A stretch of DNA of 64,000 nt, taken from positions 1 through 64,000 of the forward strand of contig NZ_CAJXWX010000004.1 of the NCBI RefSeq assembly GCF_913062585.1, written 5' to 3'. Positions within the stretch are counted from its first letter, which is position 1; every line of letters begins with the position of its first letter. The position numbers and the translations under genes were made by a program. The notes under the pieces were generated by a model. It was given only the letters and a program-made list of their open reading frames with translations. It did no database searches and was not told the DNA's origin. This document shows positions 25,703-34,836 of the stretch, in pieces. The stretch comes from an uncultured Sphingomonas sp. Lineage in GTDB: Bacteria > Pseudomonadota > Alphaproteobacteria > Sphingomonadales > Sphingomonadaceae.

Positions 25703-28693
25703 ATGATGGCTCGCCCAGCTTGTGTGGCAGCATTCGTTTCGCGTCGTGCCCTGTTGGCGGGGGTTTCGCCCCTGATGGCCCTGGCGATGATCTCGCCCGC
25801 CACTGCCCAGACCCAGAGCACGACCGCCCAGCAGGCGGGGGCGCCGCAGGACCAGGCGACCACCCCCAGCGAGGCGAACAACAGTCCCTCGCCCGCCGAC
25901 GATGCCAGCTCCCCCGAGATCATCGTCACCGGCCTGCGCAGCTCGCTCCAGCGCAACCTCGACATCAAGCGGACCGCGACCGGTGTGGTCGATGCGATTT
26001 CCGCCGAAGATATTGGAAAATTTCCCGATTCCAACGTCGCGGCCTCGCTGCAGCGGCTGCCCGGCGTGTCTATCCAGCGCTCAGGCGCGCGTGGCGAGCC
26101 GACCGGCATCACGGTGCGCGGCTTTGGTGGCGACTTCAACACCACGCTGTATGACGGTCGCCGCATCTCGTCCGCGACGGGCGGCCGACAGATCGACTTC
26201 AGCACCGTGGGTTCGGATTTCATAGGACAGCTGAGCGTCCTGAAGACACCCGATGTGACGCTGGCGTCCAGCTCAATCGGCGCCACCGTCGACATCCAGT
26301 TCCCCAAGCCCTTCGACCATCCGGGCTTCCGCGTTGCGACCAGCGCCTCCGGTTCGCTCCAGGATCGCGCGGGCCGTGTCGTTCCGACGCTGGGCGCATT
26401 GGTCAGCGATACCTTCGCCGATGATACGATCGGTATCCTGTCCAGCTTCATCTACACGCGGCGTGATACCGATACCAATCGCGTCTATGTGTCGGGTTGG
26501 CCGGGCGGCAATTTCGCGCCGTGCCAGCTGCAGGGCAGCACGGCCACGGTCTGCAACCCCACGTTCGATCCCACCGCCGACCCCTCCCAGGTCCGCACCA
26601 TTACCGGCTGGTTCCCGCAGCAATATGGCGCCGAGCAGCAGCGGACCAAGGACGAGCGCGTCGATGGTCGCGTCGCGCTGCAATGGCATCCCAGCAACGA
26701 CCTGATGGTCACGCTGGACAACAACTTCTCGCGCCAGACGATTTCGACCGACGTCTATGGCTTCGGCGTGTGGTTCAGCCAGGATGCGCTGCGCAACGTC
26801 AAGCAGGACGCCAATGGCACGGCGGTCAGCTTCACCCAGGCGGGGTCGCCGACCGACTTCACCGCCGCCAATAACAAGCAGATCCTGCAGACCAACCAAA
26901 CCGGCCTGAACGTCAAATGGGACGTGACCGAGAAGCTGACCGTCGAGGCGGACGGGGCCTATTCCAAGAGCTGGCTGAACCCGGGCAATACCATCGGCAG
27001 CAGCAACGGCGATATCGGCTATGGCGGCGCGCTGGGCACGAATCTGGGCTTTAACGTCAACGCCGATAGCAACAAGGCCTTCCCGACGATCAGCAATTTC
27101 GGCCCCGCCGGTAATGGCGCGGCCTGGGCCGATCCGTCGGTGATCGGCTCGCACGTCACGGTGCTTCAGACCCAGAAGAATACCGACGAGTTGAAGCAGT
27201 TCCGCGGCGTCGTCACCTGGAAGGCCGCCGACGACATCACCCTGAAGGCCGGCGGTCAGTATACCGACGATACCTTCAACCTGCTCAACCGCAGCACCTT
27301 CACCAACAATTTCTGGCAGGCCTATGCCGGTTATGGTGGATCCTCGGGGCAGGGGTCGGGTATCTCGCCGCTGCCGTCGAGCCTGTATCAGGGGTCGATC
27401 AGCCTCAACAACTTCATCTCCGGTTTTTCGGGCAACCTGCCGCCCTCGGTCCTGATCTACAGCCCGGCGGCCTATCAGGCCTATCTGAGCAGCCTGGGCA
27501 ATCCATATGCCCAGAACGTTCCCGGCTTCAATTATCCGTCTGCGACCGACACGACCAATGGCCTGCGGGGCTTCCGCGGGCAGTTCAACGAGGCGGTCGA
27601 TCCCGGCAGCATCCTGTCGGTCAACGAAAAGACCCTGTCACTGTTCTTCAGCGGGGCGATGGAAGGCCGGATCGGTAATATGCCGCTGCACGCCGCCTTT
27701 GGCGTACGGACGGAAAATACGCGCCTGTTGTCGATCGGTCAGGGACGTGCACCGATCGGGATCACGACGAGCCAAGCGGATAAGACGCTGCTCTCGATCG
27801 CCTTTACGGGTACCCAGCCGATTTCGAACCGCAGCAGCTATACCTATGTGTTGCCTTCGGTCGACCTGCGGCTGGAGGTGACCGACAAGCTTCAGCTGCG
27901 CTTCGATGCGTCGCGCACCCTGACCCGGCCGGGCCTGAATCTCCTCAATCCCGTCGTCAGCATCGGCAACGGCCAGCGCGTCGGTGCGCTGTCGGGCAGC
28001 GGCGGCAATCCGAACCTCAAGCCCTATCTCGCCAGCAATTTCGACGTGGCGGCCGAGTGGTATTACCAGCGCAACTCGTACCTGGCGGTCGACCTGTTCC
28101 TGAAGAATGTCAGCAACTTCATCGTTGGCGGCGTGACCAACCAGACGATCAACGGCGTGATCGACCCGACCACCGGCCGTCCCGCGGTGTTCGCGGTCAC
28201 CGCGCAGGTCAACGGCCCCGACGCGACGGTGCGCGGTATCGAACTTGCCTGGCAGCAGGTGTTCGGCGACAGCGGCTTCGGTTTCCAGGCGAATGCCACC
28301 TTCGTCGATACCAACAAGCCCTATAACCCGAAGATCGTCGGGCAGAGCGGCTTTGCGGTGACGGGTCTGGCGAACTCGGCCAATTTTGTCGGCTTCTATG
28401 ACAAGAACGGCTTTCAGTTCCGGACCGCGCTCAACTGGCGCGACGAATATCTGTCGGGCTTTGGCCAGAACCAGAATACCGGCTCTTACGGCGCCGAACC
28501 GACCTTCGTGAACCAGAGCTTCCAGGTCGACCTGACCAGCAGCTATGACGTCACGAAGAACTTCTCGATCTTCGCCGAGGCGTTGAACATCAACAAGAAC
28601 AAGCAGAGCACGCATGGCCGGTTCAAGAACCAGCTGCTCGACGTGTTCGATTATGGGCGCCGCTTCACCCTCGGCGCGCGCTATCGCTTCTGA
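25703..28693 (+). CDS. TonB-dependent receptor (carbohydrate-type)
   Basis: Signal peptide; plug ETGLRSSLQRNLDIKRTATGVVDAISAEDIGKFPDSNVAASLQRLPGVSIQR-type sequence (ITGLRSSLQRNLDIKR...); C-terminal YGRRFTLGARYRF. Confidence 0.95.
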   Translation: MMARPACVAAFVSRRALLAGVSPLMALAMISPATAQTQSTTAQQAGAPQDQATTPSEANNSPSPADDASSPEIIVTGLRSSLQRNLDIKRTATGVVDAISAEDIGKFPDSNVAASLQRLPGVSIQRSGARGEPTGITVRGFGGDFNTTLYDGRRISSATGGRQIDFSTVGSDFIGQLSVLKTPDVTLASSSIGATVDIQFPKPFDHPGFRVATSASGSLQDRAGRVVPTLGALVSDTFADDTIGILSSFIYTRRDTDTNRVYVSGWPGGNFAPCQLQGSTATVCNPTFDPTADPSQVRTITGWFPQQYGAEQQRTKDERVDGRVALQWHPSNDLMVTLDNNFSRQTISTDVYGFGVWFSQDALRNVKQDANGTAVSFTQAGSPTDFTAANNKQILQTNQTGLNVKWDVTEKLTVEADGAYSKSWLNPGNTIGSSNGDIGYGGALGTNLGFNVNADSNKAFPTISNFGPAGNGAAWADPSVIGSHVTVLQTQKNTDELKQFRGVVTWKAADDITLKAGGQYTDDTFNLLNRSTFTNNFWQAYAGYGGSSGQGSGISPLPSSLYQGSISLNNFISGFSGNLPPSVLIYSPAAYQAYLSSLGNPYAQNVPGFNYPSATDTTNGLRGFRGQFNEAVDPGSILSVNEKTLSLFFSGAMEGRIGNMPLHAAFGVRTENTRLLSIGQGRAPIGITTSQADKTLLSIAFTGTQPISNRSSYTYVLPSVDLRLEVTDKLQLRFDASRTLTRPGLNLLNPVVSIGNGQRVGALSGSGGNPNLKPYLASNFDVAAEWYYQRNSYLAVDLFLKNVSNFIVGGVTNQTINGVIDPTTGRPAVFAVTAQVNGPDATVRGIELAWQQVFGDSGFGFQANATFVDTNKPYNPKIVGQSGFAVTGLANSANFVGFYDKNGFQFRTALNWRDEYLSGFGQNQNTGSYGAEPTFVNQSFQVDLTSSYDVTKNFSIFAEALNINKNKQSTHGRFKNQLLDVFDYGRRFTLGARYRF

Positions 28694-28763
28694 CGGTGGC
28701 ATGGGGCGGGGATGTCCGGCTTCGGCTTGACATCCCCGTCGCTTATCGGACCTTCTCGATCCC

Positions 28764-30308
28764 ATGGTTCAGCCCGTTCAGCATATCGTGATCGTCGGCG
28801 GTGGCACGGCCGGTTGGCTGACCGCCGGCGTGATCGCTGCCCGGCATCAGGGGCGGCGGCCGCACGGCTTCACCGTGACCCTGGTCGAATCCCCCAACGT
28901 GCCGATCATCGGGGTGGGCGAGGGGACGTGGCCGACGCTGCGTACCACACTGCGCAAGATGGGTGTGTCGGAAACCGTCTTTTTCCGGGAATGCGACGCC
29001 TCGTTCAAACAGGGGGCGCGGTTCAACCGGTGGACGACGGGCGCCGACGACGACGGCTATTATCATCCGCTGATGCTGCCGCAGAACTTCGGGCAGGTGA
29101 ACCTGGCGCCGCACTGGTTGACGGGCGAAGGGGAGATCAGCTTTTGCGACGCGGTGACGCCACAGGGGCGGATTTGTGATGCGGGGCTGGCGCCCAAGAC
29201 GATCGCGACGCCGGAATATGAGGCGATCGCCAATTACGCCTATCATCTGGACGCGGGGAAATTCGCCGATTTCCTGCGCCGCCATTGCTGCGAGCAACTG
29301 GGCGTGCGCCATGTCCTTGCCGATGTCGAAGAGGTGTTGCTGGCCGAGAATGGCGATATTCGCGCGGTGCGCACGGCCCAGGCGGGCGAAGTGACGGGCG
29401 ACCTGTTCGTCGATTGCACCGGCTTTCGATCGCTTCTGCTGGGCGAGGCGATGGGGGTGCCGTTCAAGCCGCTGAATGACGTGCTGTTCTGCGACACCGC
29501 GCTCGCGATCCAGGTCCCTTACGGCGACCCCGAGGCGCCGATCTCCTCCCATACCATCTCGACCGCGCAGTCTTCGGGATGGATATGGGACATCGGCCTG
29601 CCGACGCGGCGCGGCGTCGGCCATGTGTTTTCCAGCAGCCATATCGACCGCGACGCGGCCGAACGGGAACTGCGCGCCTATCTGGGCGAGGCAGGGCGTG
29701 ACCTGAGCGTGCGCGAGTTGAAGATCCGCGCCGGGCATCGCGCGCGCTTCTGGGAGCGCAATTGCGTCGGCGTCGGGCTGGCGGCCGGGTTTCTCGAACC
29801 GCTGGAGGCCTCGGCGATCGTGCTGATCGAGCTGTCAGCCAAGCTGATCGCCGAGCAGATGCCCGCCTGTCGCGAGGTGATGGACACCGTTGCCAAGCGG
29901 TTCAACGCGACGACGCTGTACCGCTGGGGGCGGATCGTCGATTTCCTGAAGCTGCACTATGCGCTGACCCAGCGGACCGACAGCGATTTCTGGCGCGACA
30001 ATTGTCGGCCCGAGTCGATGCCCGACCGCCTGCAGGAGCTGATGGAGCTGTGGCGGTATCAGGCGCCATGGATGCATGACGAGTTCGACCGGGTGGAAGA
30101 GGTCTTCCCCTCGGCCAGTTACCAGTATGTCCTCTACGGCATGGGCCAGCGGACCGAGATCGCGCCCGGCAGCCTGATCGCGGAGACGATCGTCGCGGAG
30201 CGGGCGCGGCGGGAGAATGACGTGCAGACCGGGCGTTTGCTCCAGGGCCTGCCGCGCCACCGCGACCTGATCCGCAAGATCGTCGAGCGCGGGTTGCCGA
30301 CGATTTAG
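28764..30308 (+). CDS. tryptophan-7-halogenase-family flavoprotein
   Basis: IVIVGGGTAGWLTAGVIAA (GxGxxG); ASFKQGARFNRW around the conserved Lys; SGWIWDIGL matching the WxWxI motif; GFLEPLEASAIVLIE. Confidence 0.93.
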   Translation: MVQPVQHIVIVGGGTAGWLTAGVIAARHQGRRPHGFTVTLVESPNVPIIGVGEGTWPTLRTTLRKMGVSETVFFRECDASFKQGARFNRWTTGADDDGYYHPLMLPQNFGQVNLAPHWLTGEGEISFCDAVTPQGRICDAGLAPKTIATPEYEAIANYAYHLDAGKFADFLRRHCCEQLGVRHVLADVEEVLLAENGDIRAVRTAQAGEVTGDLFVDCTGFRSLLLGEAMGVPFKPLNDVLFCDTALAIQVPYGDPEAPISSHTISTAQSSGWIWDIGLPTRRGVGHVFSSSHIDRDAAERELRAYLGEAGRDLSVRELKIRAGHRARFWERNCVGVGLAAGFLEPLEASAIVLIELSAKLIAEQMPACREVMDTVAKRFNATTLYRWGRIVDFLKLHYALTQRTDSDFWRDNCRPESMPDRLQELMELWRYQAPWMHDEFDRVEEVFPSASYQYVLYGMGQRTEIAPGSLIAETIVAERARRENDVQTGRLLQGLPRHRDLIRKIVERGLPTI

Positions 30309-30315
30309 CGGGTTG

Positions 30316-30408
30316 CGTGGCCTTCGACTTCGCTCAGGCTGAACGGATGGCTGGATGTGTGGCCTTCAACCCCCGCTCCGTTCAGCCTGAGCGAAGTCGA
30401 AGGCCACG
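30316..30408. repeat. REP-like palindromic element, copy 1
   Basis: CGTGGCCTTCGACTTCGCTCAGGCTGAACGGA (30316-30347) perfectly inverted at 30377-30408; 29-nt loop. Confidence 0.9.
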
Positions 30409-30418
30409 GGAAACCGTA

Positions 30419-31957
30419 TCAGCGCCCTGACAGCGTAAACCGATCCACGTCCATCCACCCGCCATTCGCCCCCGGATTGTAGCAGAACAGCGCATATTGC
30501 TGCCCCTGAAACGTGCCGGTCCGCCAGTCGAACGCCAAGGGGAAGTCGCCGCCCAATGTCCGCCAGTCGCGCCCGTCGGGGCTGTAGGCGACGCTCGCCC
30601 GGTCGGTCTTGAAGTCCATCGTGGTCCGCAGGAGCAAGCGATCGCCCGCGACCGGCTGCGCATCGACGCGAACATCCGTCTTTTGCGAAGAAGCCAGATC
30701 CTCGATCACGCGCATGGTCAGCGTCAGTCGCCCGTCGCTGCCCCGGCCGACCGCGATATGGCCGCTATATTTGCCGAACGTGCCGAAGCCACACTGGTCG
30801 CCCGCGACGATATGCGAGGCGTCGATCGCGACCACGCCCTGGCTGAACGGTCCTTGCCCCTTTTGCAGCAGCGTGTTGCGGGCGGTCCAGAGCGCCGGGG
30901 CCGGGGTGGCGCGCAGCCGCAGATAGCCCGGCCGCTGGGTCAGCGACCAATGGTCGGGCAGGGGATTGTGGTTCCACTGCCATTGCAGGCCGAGCTTAGC
31001 TCCAGCGAAATCGTCCGAAGCGGGAAGCAGGCTGACCGGCTGACCCTGGATGGGCTTGGTCGCGGTCGCGGGGACGCGGCCCGGCGCTTGCGGCGTGCCC
31101 CAGACCGGCCAGCCGTCCTGCCAGAAAATGGGGCTGATATTGGTCATCCGGCCGATCGCGCCCGCATCGGTCATGACGAAGCCATAGTCGGTGCCGTCGG
31201 GCAGATCGACGATCGCACCCTGATGGCCGCCGGTCTTGTCGTCGATCTGGTCGCGGGTTTCCCATGGCCCGAACAGGCTCTTGGCGCGCGAGACGGTCAT
31301 GCCCAACCGCCGGGGGATGGCGTTGAAGAGGTAGTAATAGCCGCCGCGCTTGACGAGCTTCGACCCCTCCGCACCCTTGTTGAAATAGACGATGCGCTTG
31401 GCCGTCACGGTGCGCAGGTCGCGGTCCAGGCTGAGCAGCGTGTTGGTGCCATCCGACCCGACCGAGGTCATGATATAGGCGCTGCCATCGGTGTCGAAGA
31501 ACAGGCCGGGGTCGAAGGCGGCCTCGCTGATCCGGTTCATCGCCCAGGGGCCGCGAATATCGCGTGAACGATAGATGCGCGTCTTCTCGCCCACCGGCGT
31601 CACCGCGATGTAGAAGACCCCGTCGCGATAGCGCAGGCTGGGCGCAAAAATGCCCTTCCGATACGCGCCGCCATTCTTCAGGTCATATTCGGGCAGGCCG
31701 TTGAGATGGTCGATGACATGGCCGACGAAACGCCAGTTCACGAGGTCGCGCGACGTCATGATGGTCAGGCCCGGCACGTTCGCGAAGGTCGTGGTGATGA
31801 AATAGAAATCGCGCCCGACCCGAATGATGTCGGGATCGGGATAATCGGCATAAAGTGGCGGATTGGCATAGCTGCCGTCCCCCCGATCCGACTGCCACGC
31901 CTGGGCTCCGGCAAGGGCGGGCACGGCGGCGAGCAAGGCGAGCGGAAGCCACTTCAT
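30419..31957 (-). CDS. glycoside hydrolase family 43 protein, secreted
   Basis: YADYPDPDIIRVGRDFYFITTTFANVPGLTIMTSRDLVNWRFVGHVI; C-terminal beta-sandwich region. Confidence 0.92.
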   Translation of the reverse strand: MKWLPLALLAAVPALAGAQAWQSDRGDGSYANPPLYADYPDPDIIRVGRDFYFITTTFANVPGLTIMTSRDLVNWRFVGHVIDHLNGLPEYDLKNGGAYRKGIFAPSLRYRDGVFYIAVTPVGEKTRIYRSRDIRGPWAMNRISEAAFDPGLFFDTDGSAYIMTSVGSDGTNTLLSLDRDLRTVTAKRIVYFNKGAEGSKLVKRGGYYYLFNAIPRRLGMTVSRAKSLFGPWETRDQIDDKTGGHQGAIVDLPDGTDYGFVMTDAGAIGRMTNISPIFWQDGWPVWGTPQAPGRVPATATKPIQGQPVSLLPASDDFAGAKLGLQWQWNHNPLPDHWSLTQRPGYLRLRATPAPALWTARNTLLQKGQGPFSQGVVAIDASHIVAGDQCGFGTFGKYSGHIAVGRGSDGRLTLTMRVIEDLASSQKTDVRVDAQPVAGDRLLLRTTMDFKTDRASVAYSPDGRDWRTLGGDFPLAFDWRTGTFQGQQYALFCYNPGANGGWMDVDRFTLSGR

Positions 31958-33621
31958 TGCGGCGTGTACGCATAAGGGCCGATGACCGTCCCGACAAAGC
32001 CGCCCGCCCTGGCGGTGCTCAGGAACCGGACGTCGAGGTCATTCTTCAACGCCATGGTCCTGCCGCCAACATTATAGTCGAAGGCCATGGTGCCGCCCTT
32101 CGCGTGAAGTGACAGCGTGACCGGCCCCTTGTCATCCAGCGGTGCCGAGGCGACGAGCGTCTCCGGTGCCGCCTCGTCGCGCGTGTTCTTGCCCTGGCGG
32201 GTGTAGAGCGCGATCCGCGGCTGGCCGTCGATGCGGGTCACGCCGAAGAACAGATAGGCATAATCGTTCTGCATCGCGACCAGCCCGGCGCGTGCGCCGT
32301 CCCTGGCGGGCGAGAAGTCGACAATGGTCGAGACGTCCGCGACGGCATGTTGCTGCCGCCGTCCGACAAAGCCCGGAACACCCTGCCGATCGCCCAGCGC
32401 CGCGCCGACGTTCAGGCGCAGCGTCCCGTTGGCGACTGTGTAGAAGGGGGCCTTCGGCGGGCGCACGCCGATCCACTGCATGGCAAGCCGGTCGCCGTCG
32501 AACTCGTCAGTATAGCCGAAATCGCCGCTGGTGGGCAGCTTGGGCGGCGGGCTGGCGGGCTGGCGTGGTTTGGTGACGGTCCAGGGCACGGTCTTGCCGC
32601 GATCGAGGATGATCGGCCAGCCATCCTTCCACGTCACCGGCAACAGGAAGGTCTCGCGCCCGATATTATAATAATCCTCCGCATAGGGCCGCGTCGCCAG
32701 GAAGGTGGCCCACCAGTCGCCATTTTGCGTCTGGACCAGCTCGGCATGGCCCGCCGCGCTGATCGGATGCGGGCGCTTCGGATCGAGATCGCGCTGCGTC
32801 AGGATCGGGTTGTTCGCATAGGGCACATAGGGGCCGCGCAGTTCCTTCGACCGCAGCACGACCTGCGAGTGATTGACGCTCGTCCCGCCCTCGGCGGCGG
32901 TCAGATAATAATAGCCGTCCTTCTTGAAGATATGCGGCCCCTCGATCCAGACGGGCTTCTTGGACAGGTCGACGCCGCCATTGACCAGTTGGGTACTCTC
33001 GCCGACCATCTTGCCCGCGCGCCAGTCATATTCCTGGATCCAGATGGCGCGGTGGCCGTCATAGCGGGGCGGCTCGGCGGGGGCGCGGTTGTTGACGATA
33101 TAGGCGCGGTCGCCCTCCCAATAGAGGGACGGGTCGATCCCCTCGAAGGGCAGCCAGATCGGGTCGGACCAGGGGCCGGCCGGGTCCTTGGCGGTGATGA
33201 CGAAATTGCCCCGGCACTGGACGCAGGTGTTGACGATGTAGAAAATGCCGCCGTGATAGCTGATGTCGGGCGCGAACACCGCCTCCGACACCGCGCGGCC
33301 CGTCATGTCGAGCTGGCCCGGCCGGTCGATCGCATTGCCGATCTGGGTCCAGTGGACGAGGTCGGTCGAATGGAAGATCGGCAGGCCGGGGAAATGCGCG
33401 AAGGACGAGTTGACGAGATAATAGTCCTTGCGGACCCGCGTCACCGACGGATCGGGATAATAGCCCGAAATGATAGGGTTCAGATATTCGCCCGCCTTCG
33501 GCTTTACCTGCTCGATCGAGTGGCCCTGATAGGTGAACCGCTCGAAAATCGCGGTCTGCGCGGACCCCGCGCTTGCCAGGCCGAGCGAAAGGGCGAGCGC
33601 GGCGAGCGTGGCGCGGATCAT
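31954..33621 (-). CDS. glycoside hydrolase family 43 protein, secreted
   Basis: ISGYYPDPSVTRVRKDYYLVNSSFAHFPGLPIFHSTDLVHWTQIGNAI; 4-nt overlap with next gene. Confidence 0.93.
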   Translation of the reverse strand: MIRATLAALALSLGLASAGSAQTAIFERFTYQGHSIEQVKPKAGEYLNPIISGYYPDPSVTRVRKDYYLVNSSFAHFPGLPIFHSTDLVHWTQIGNAIDRPGQLDMTGRAVSEAVFAPDISYHGGIFYIVNTCVQCRGNFVITAKDPAGPWSDPIWLPFEGIDPSLYWEGDRAYIVNNRAPAEPPRYDGHRAIWIQEYDWRAGKMVGESTQLVNGGVDLSKKPVWIEGPHIFKKDGYYYLTAAEGGTSVNHSQVVLRSKELRGPYVPYANNPILTQRDLDPKRPHPISAAGHAELVQTQNGDWWATFLATRPYAEDYYNIGRETFLLPVTWKDGWPIILDRGKTVPWTVTKPRQPASPPPKLPTSGDFGYTDEFDGDRLAMQWIGVRPPKAPFYTVANGTLRLNVGAALGDRQGVPGFVGRRQQHAVADVSTIVDFSPARDGARAGLVAMQNDYAYLFFGVTRIDGQPRIALYTRQGKNTRDEAAPETLVASAPLDDKGPVTLSLHAKGGTMAFDYNVGGRTMALKNDLDVRFLSTARAGGFVGTVIGPYAYTPQ

Positions 33622-34757
33622 GCGATACCCTTTCGGACGGGCGCGGCGCGAAGCGCATCGGCGATGGCGGCGCGCATCGGCTTGGGGCGAAGCGCCTCGT
33701 CATAGGGCAGGGGACGCTGGGGCAGGCCATCGGCGCGCGGTGCGAAACCGTTGAGCCAGCTATGCTTGTCCCACAGCCCCCAGCACAGCAACTGGTCGAG
33801 TTGCGGATAGGACAGCATCATGTCGAGATAGCTTTTGGCGACCGCCGCCACCTGGGCATCGCGCTGGGCGATGTCCCTGGGCATTTCGCGGTCGTTGATG
33901 TCGAACTCGGTGATCAGCAGGCGATAACCCATGGCGGTGACGTCATCGAGGAAGCGCTTCCACGCCGCATGCTGGACCCCGGAATGGCTGCCGTCATTGC
34001 CGAGATGGCTCTGGATGCCGAGCGCGTCGACAGGCACATTCTCCTTGCGGAACCGCTCCAGCAGGCGGAGCACGCCTGCGCGGTGGGTTTCGTTGCCCAC
34101 CTCCCAGGACATATAATCATTATAGACTCGCTGGGCGTGCGGCGCATGTTCGCGCGCCGTCTCATAGGCGATCTTGAACACGTCGAAGCCGAGCGCCTGA
34201 TCGAACACCGTGCCCCGGACCTGGCCGGTCTTGGGGTCGATCGTTTCGTTGACCACGTCCCAGCTATAGATCCGGTCGCCGAAATGCCCGGTCACGGCCG
34301 TGATATAGCTGCGCAGCCATTTTTCGGCGCCGGTCTTCGTCACCATGTCGGCCAGCGCGGGCGAGATATATTTGCCGTAGTTCCACAGCAGCGTATGGCC
34401 GCGCAGCTTCATCGCATTGTCGCGCGCAAACCCCGCGATCCGGTCGGCCGGACCGAAGTTCAGCCGGGCCGGATCATCGCCCAGCACATAGACCTTCATC
34501 TCGTTTTCCGGGACCAGCACGCCGCATTCGCGCGCGACGATCGCGCCGTAACCCGGATCGTTGATCGGCGATCCCCGGCCCGCATTGATGGCGGTGCCGA
34601 ACACTATGCCCTTGGCGGCCGCGAGATCGCGCAGGGAAGCACCATCCTCCGCCGCCCATGCCATGCGAGGGAGCGCTCCCATCGCCAGGCCACCTGCGAT
34701 ACCGGCCAGCTGCTGACGACGGGTCAGCACCGGCCCTTGCCAATTGGGTTTCATCAC
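33618..34757 (-). CDS. endo-1,4-beta-xylanase, GH10
   Basis: GHTLLWNYGKY; acid/base YSWDVVNETID; nucleophile RLLITEFDIND; Tat-like N-terminus (LTRRQQLAGIAG). Confidence 0.94.
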   Translation of the reverse strand: MMKPNWQGPVLTRRQQLAGIAGGLAMGALPRMAWAAEDGASLRDLAAAKGIVFGTAINAGRGSPINDPGYGAIVARECGVLVPENEMKVYVLGDDPARLNFGPADRIAGFARDNAMKLRGHTLLWNYGKYISPALADMVTKTGAEKWLRSYITAVTGHFGDRIYSWDVVNETIDPKTGQVRGTVFDQALGFDVFKIAYETAREHAPHAQRVYNDYMSWEVGNETHRAGVLRLLERFRKENVPVDALGIQSHLGNDGSHSGVQHAAWKRFLDDVTAMGYRLLITEFDINDREMPRDIAQRDAQVAAVAKSYLDMMLSYPQLDQLLCWGLWDKHSWLNGFAPRADGLPQRPLPYDEALRPKPMRAAIADALRAAPVRKGIA

Positions 34758-34836
34758 CCTCTCCCTTATCCTTTACGCGGACAGTCGCATGGTCGCCGCC
34801 AAACGGCAAGGCCATGAGAGTGCACGCCAAATCTCG

